A DNA stretch of 25,619 bases from Daphnia carinata (lineage: Eukaryota; Arthropoda; Branchiopoda; Diplostraca; Daphniidae): positions 1-25,619 of the forward strand of contig NW_026712540.1 of the NCBI RefSeq assembly GCF_022539665.2, in the 5' to 3' direction. The notes below the pieces were generated by a model. It had not been told where the DNA came from, made no database searches, and saw only the letters and a program-made list of their open reading frames with translations. Position 1 is the stretch's first letter. Each line of letters begins with the position of its first letter. The translations under genes were made by a program, and so were the position numbers. Positions 23,580 to 25,619 of this stretch are shown here, piece after piece.

Positions 23580-24083
23580 CTGTGTAAATGCAAACTGGAA
23601 AAAATATTTACATTTCATTTTGCTATTCAATTAAATAGCGAAAGATAAATACATTTTAAACACAACAACTTGTGGAAGTTAGTCCACAACTCAACAATGC
23701 TTGTGGACTAACGCAATGAATAAATGCGACTTTGTGCTAAGCGACTGTATAAATAAATTCATTGCAATTTTACGAAGAACCATGATATATTTCCCACAAA
23801 GGTCATAATGCACAAGTCTGTTCAGAAATTACGATGTTGTACGAACACTAATTAAAATCGCCTTCATCCGCTTTATGTAATAAAAACTAAAAACACGTAG
23901 ATTGAGTAACGACATAATAGCTGTATTCAATATTTCAGGTATAAACCAAATGCGTATGGGGCGACTAGTTATTGCATAAACACAATGCAGGGAAATACTC
24001 ATTTTGGAACGAGGGCAGCCAATAATAAAACAAGATCTAATTATTTTTAACTATTGAGCTTGACGGACAACGTATTTTTACGA
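23580..24083. repeat. Duplicated spacer, copy 2, right half (3' of repeat gene C)
   Basis: Resumes after CTGT and matches 12479-12899. It also has a private insert with an inverted repeat: TTGTGGAAGTTAGTCCACAA (about 23669-23688) and a nearby CTTGTGGACTAA. No gene was seen. Confidence 0.75.
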
Positions 24084-25270
24084 TTAATAATACCTGGGAC
24101 GCTCAGTGTAATAGCTTGGTGCAGCATACGGTGTGGTGTAGTACTCGGGGGCCGTTGTAGTATAGTATTGGGGAGCCTCAGTGAAGTAAGATGGAGCTGC
24201 GTAAGTTGTGGTGTAGTATTCTGCTTTCTTGATGTAGTACTCCGAGGCTTTCGTCATGTAGTATTCAACAGCCTTGGTGGTGTAGTATTGCGGAGCCTCG
24301 GTGTAATAAGCCGGGGCAGCGTAGGTAGTGGCGTAGTACTTGGGGGTTTCGGAATAGTAGCTCGGAGCAGCATACGTTGTGGTGTAGTATTCAGGAGCCT
24401 TTGTAGTGTAGTATTGCGGAGCCTCAGTCTGGTAATACTTGGGAGCTGCAGTGTAGTAAGCCGGGGCAGTGTACGTTGTGGTGTAGTATTCAGCCTTCTG
24501 TGTGTAATACTCCGGGGCTTTAGTCGTGTAGTATTCAGGAGCCTTTGTGGTGTAGTATTCAGGAGCTTCGGTGTAATAAACTGGAGCAGCATACGTGGTG
24601 GTGTATTGTGGCGCCTCAGTCGGGTAGTAGCTTGGGGCTGAGTAATACTTGGTAGCTTCGGTGTAGTAAGCTGGAGCGGCGTATGTTGTGGTGTAGTACA
24701 TGGGAGGCTCGGTATAGTAGCTTGGCGCAGCATATGTTGTGTACTCGGGAGCCTTTGTAGTGTAGTACTGAGGAGCCTCACTGTAATAGGCTGGAGCGGC
24801 GTAAGTCGTGGTATAGTATTCAGCAGCCTTCGTGGTGTAGTATTGAGGAGCCTCTGTGTGGTAAGACGGGGCAGCATAAGTTGTGGTGTAGTAGCTAGGT
24901 TCCACGTAGTACGAAGGAGCAGTCGTTGGGTAGTAACTTAGAGCAGCGTAAGACTTCGGGGCTTCAGCGTAGTATGCAGGCTCAGCATAGTAAGACGGGG
25001 CAGCTACGGGGTAGTATGTTGGAGCCACGTAGTACTTGGGCGCCTCTGTCGTGGTGTAGTACGACACAGTTGTTGTGTAGCTCGGAGCTGAGTAATATTT
25101 TGAGGCCTCAGTGTAGTAAGACGGAGAAGCGTAGGTTGTGGTGTAATACTCAGGGGCCTTTGTGGTATAGTAGGCGGGAGCTTCGGTGTAGTAGCTTTGA
25201 GTGGCGTACGTTGTTGTCTAATAATACACTGGCGCCTCTGTGTAATAGCTCGGTGCAGGGTAGTACTCGG
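24084..25270 (-). pseudogene. Tyrosine-pair repeat protein, copy C (long open array, 5' end lost)
   Basis: The longest array. From 25217 to TAA at 24086-24084 it is open for 377 codons and consists almost wholly of units near [25 protein letters not shown] (about 25 residues, 75 bp), with variants lacking one block or repeating YYTTKAPE. It ends SYYTERPRYY. Going upstream there is an in-frame TAG at 25220-25218. Two more blocks follow, then the array stops at about 25270, where porin sequence on the other strand begins. Compared with copy A, the first ~75 residues, signal peptide, intron and TATA box are missing. The protein would be a cross-linkable, Tyr-rich extracellular material, an inference from composition only. 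The open body suggests recent loss, or a missing start due to mis-assembly. Confidence 0.75.
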
Positions 25271-25580
25271 GCTAATCTAGAAACAGGTGTCCAACTTGCC
25301 TGGACTGCCGGTTCAAATGCCACCCGATTCGGTATTGGTTGCAAGTACCAGTTAGATAACGACAGTGCAGTCCGCGCCAAGATCAATAACGCTTCCCAGC
25401 TTGGCCTTGGCTATCAGCAAAAACTCCGCCAGGGTACGTTGTAACTGAAAGTTAAATCATATTGAGGCTTATTCTTTTTCGTATTCAGGTGTTACCATTA
25501 CCCTATCGTCAATGGTTGATCTGAAAAACTTCAACCAAGGAGGTCACAAAATTGGTATGGCGCTGGAATTGGAAGCCTAA
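25271..25580 (+). CDS. VDAC: Mitochondrial voltage-dependent anion channel (porin), last two exons
   Basis: VDAC is the beta-barrel pore of the mitochondrial outer membrane that passes ATP, ADP and metabolites. The C-terminal part is present: 25271-25433 ([20 protein letters not shown], then [19 protein letters not shown] and [10 protein letters not shown]) and 25489-25580 ([23 protein letters not shown] at 25578-25580). The intron is 55 nt, GT-AG, phase 1. These are the last beta strands of the 19-strand barrel, including the family's GLGY.Q.L and GGHK.G....LE motifs. To the left of about 25270 the sequence is the repeat array of gene C, with no convincing splice acceptor, so the first two-thirds of VDAC is absent here. 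This is therefore a truncated copy, or a joint made by rearrangement or assembly. Confidence 0.85.
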
Positions 25581-25619
25581 TTCAAGAAACGTGTTTTAGC
25601 TTCTCTTGCGCATTGTGCT
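25581..25619 (+). other. VDAC 3' flank
   Basis: Start of the 3' UTR after the TAA; the window ends here. Confidence 0.5.

Noticed and set aside
24054-24641. A 195-codon plus-strand frame rich in Cys, Gly, Ser and Val
   Set aside because: Antisense of the same repeat array; the composition follows from the repeat.
24254-24877. A 207-codon minus-strand frame (LPRLTTQRLLNTTP...)
   Set aside because: Out-of-frame shadow of the Tyr-repeat array of gene C; periodic DNA keeps all frames open.

Overview
The window is nuclear DNA from a small-intron arthropod, most likely a water flea (Daphnia). This is inferred from conserved animal genes split by 52-121 nt GT-AG introns, a decayed BTB/POZ copy, tyrosine-pair repeat proteins and a Ty3/gypsy-type LTR retrotransposon. 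No tRNA or rRNA gene and no CRISPR array was seen.

Layout. 2-4030 (+): the 3' part of the RNA polymerase III largest subunit gene (POLR3A/RPC1), 16 exons, with a substituted catalytic motif and two indels in one exon. 5089-~5640 (-): a small gene matching anaphase-promoting complex subunit 15. 6180-6920 (+): a broken MATH/BTB-like gene. 7.1-10.5 kb: mostly non-coding, with a large DNA foldback near 7.9 kb and a decayed Thr-rich hypothetical gene near 9.0-9.9 kb. 10.5-13.4 kb (-): two broken copies (A and B) of a secreted Tyr/Thr/Ala/Pro repeat gene, with duplicated spacer DNA. 13.4-15.3 kb: direct repeats, hairpins and ankyrin-like remnants. 15345-23579: a composite LTR retrotransposon read on the minus strand, with three LTRs, a 344-bp mini-internal region and a full gag-pol internal region. 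24.08-25.27 kb (-): the third and longest Tyr-repeat array (C). It is fused at about 25270 to the last two exons of a mitochondrial porin (VDAC) gene on the plus strand.

How the parts relate. The A, B and C repeat genes share orientation. B and C also share their 3' spacer, so this is a tandem gene family. The retrotransposon landed in the spacer copy next to C: the matching spacer next to B is an empty-site equivalent, and CTGT flanks the outermost LTR ends. In the element, gag and pol overlap by 91 nt and pol is in the -1 frame, with a classical slippery heptamer in the overlap. Pol has two in-frame stops although its two outer LTRs are almost identical.

Main caution: conserved genes here (POLR3A, the repeat genes, the BTB copy) carry several indels. 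Each could be true decay or assembly error, and reads are needed to tell them apart.
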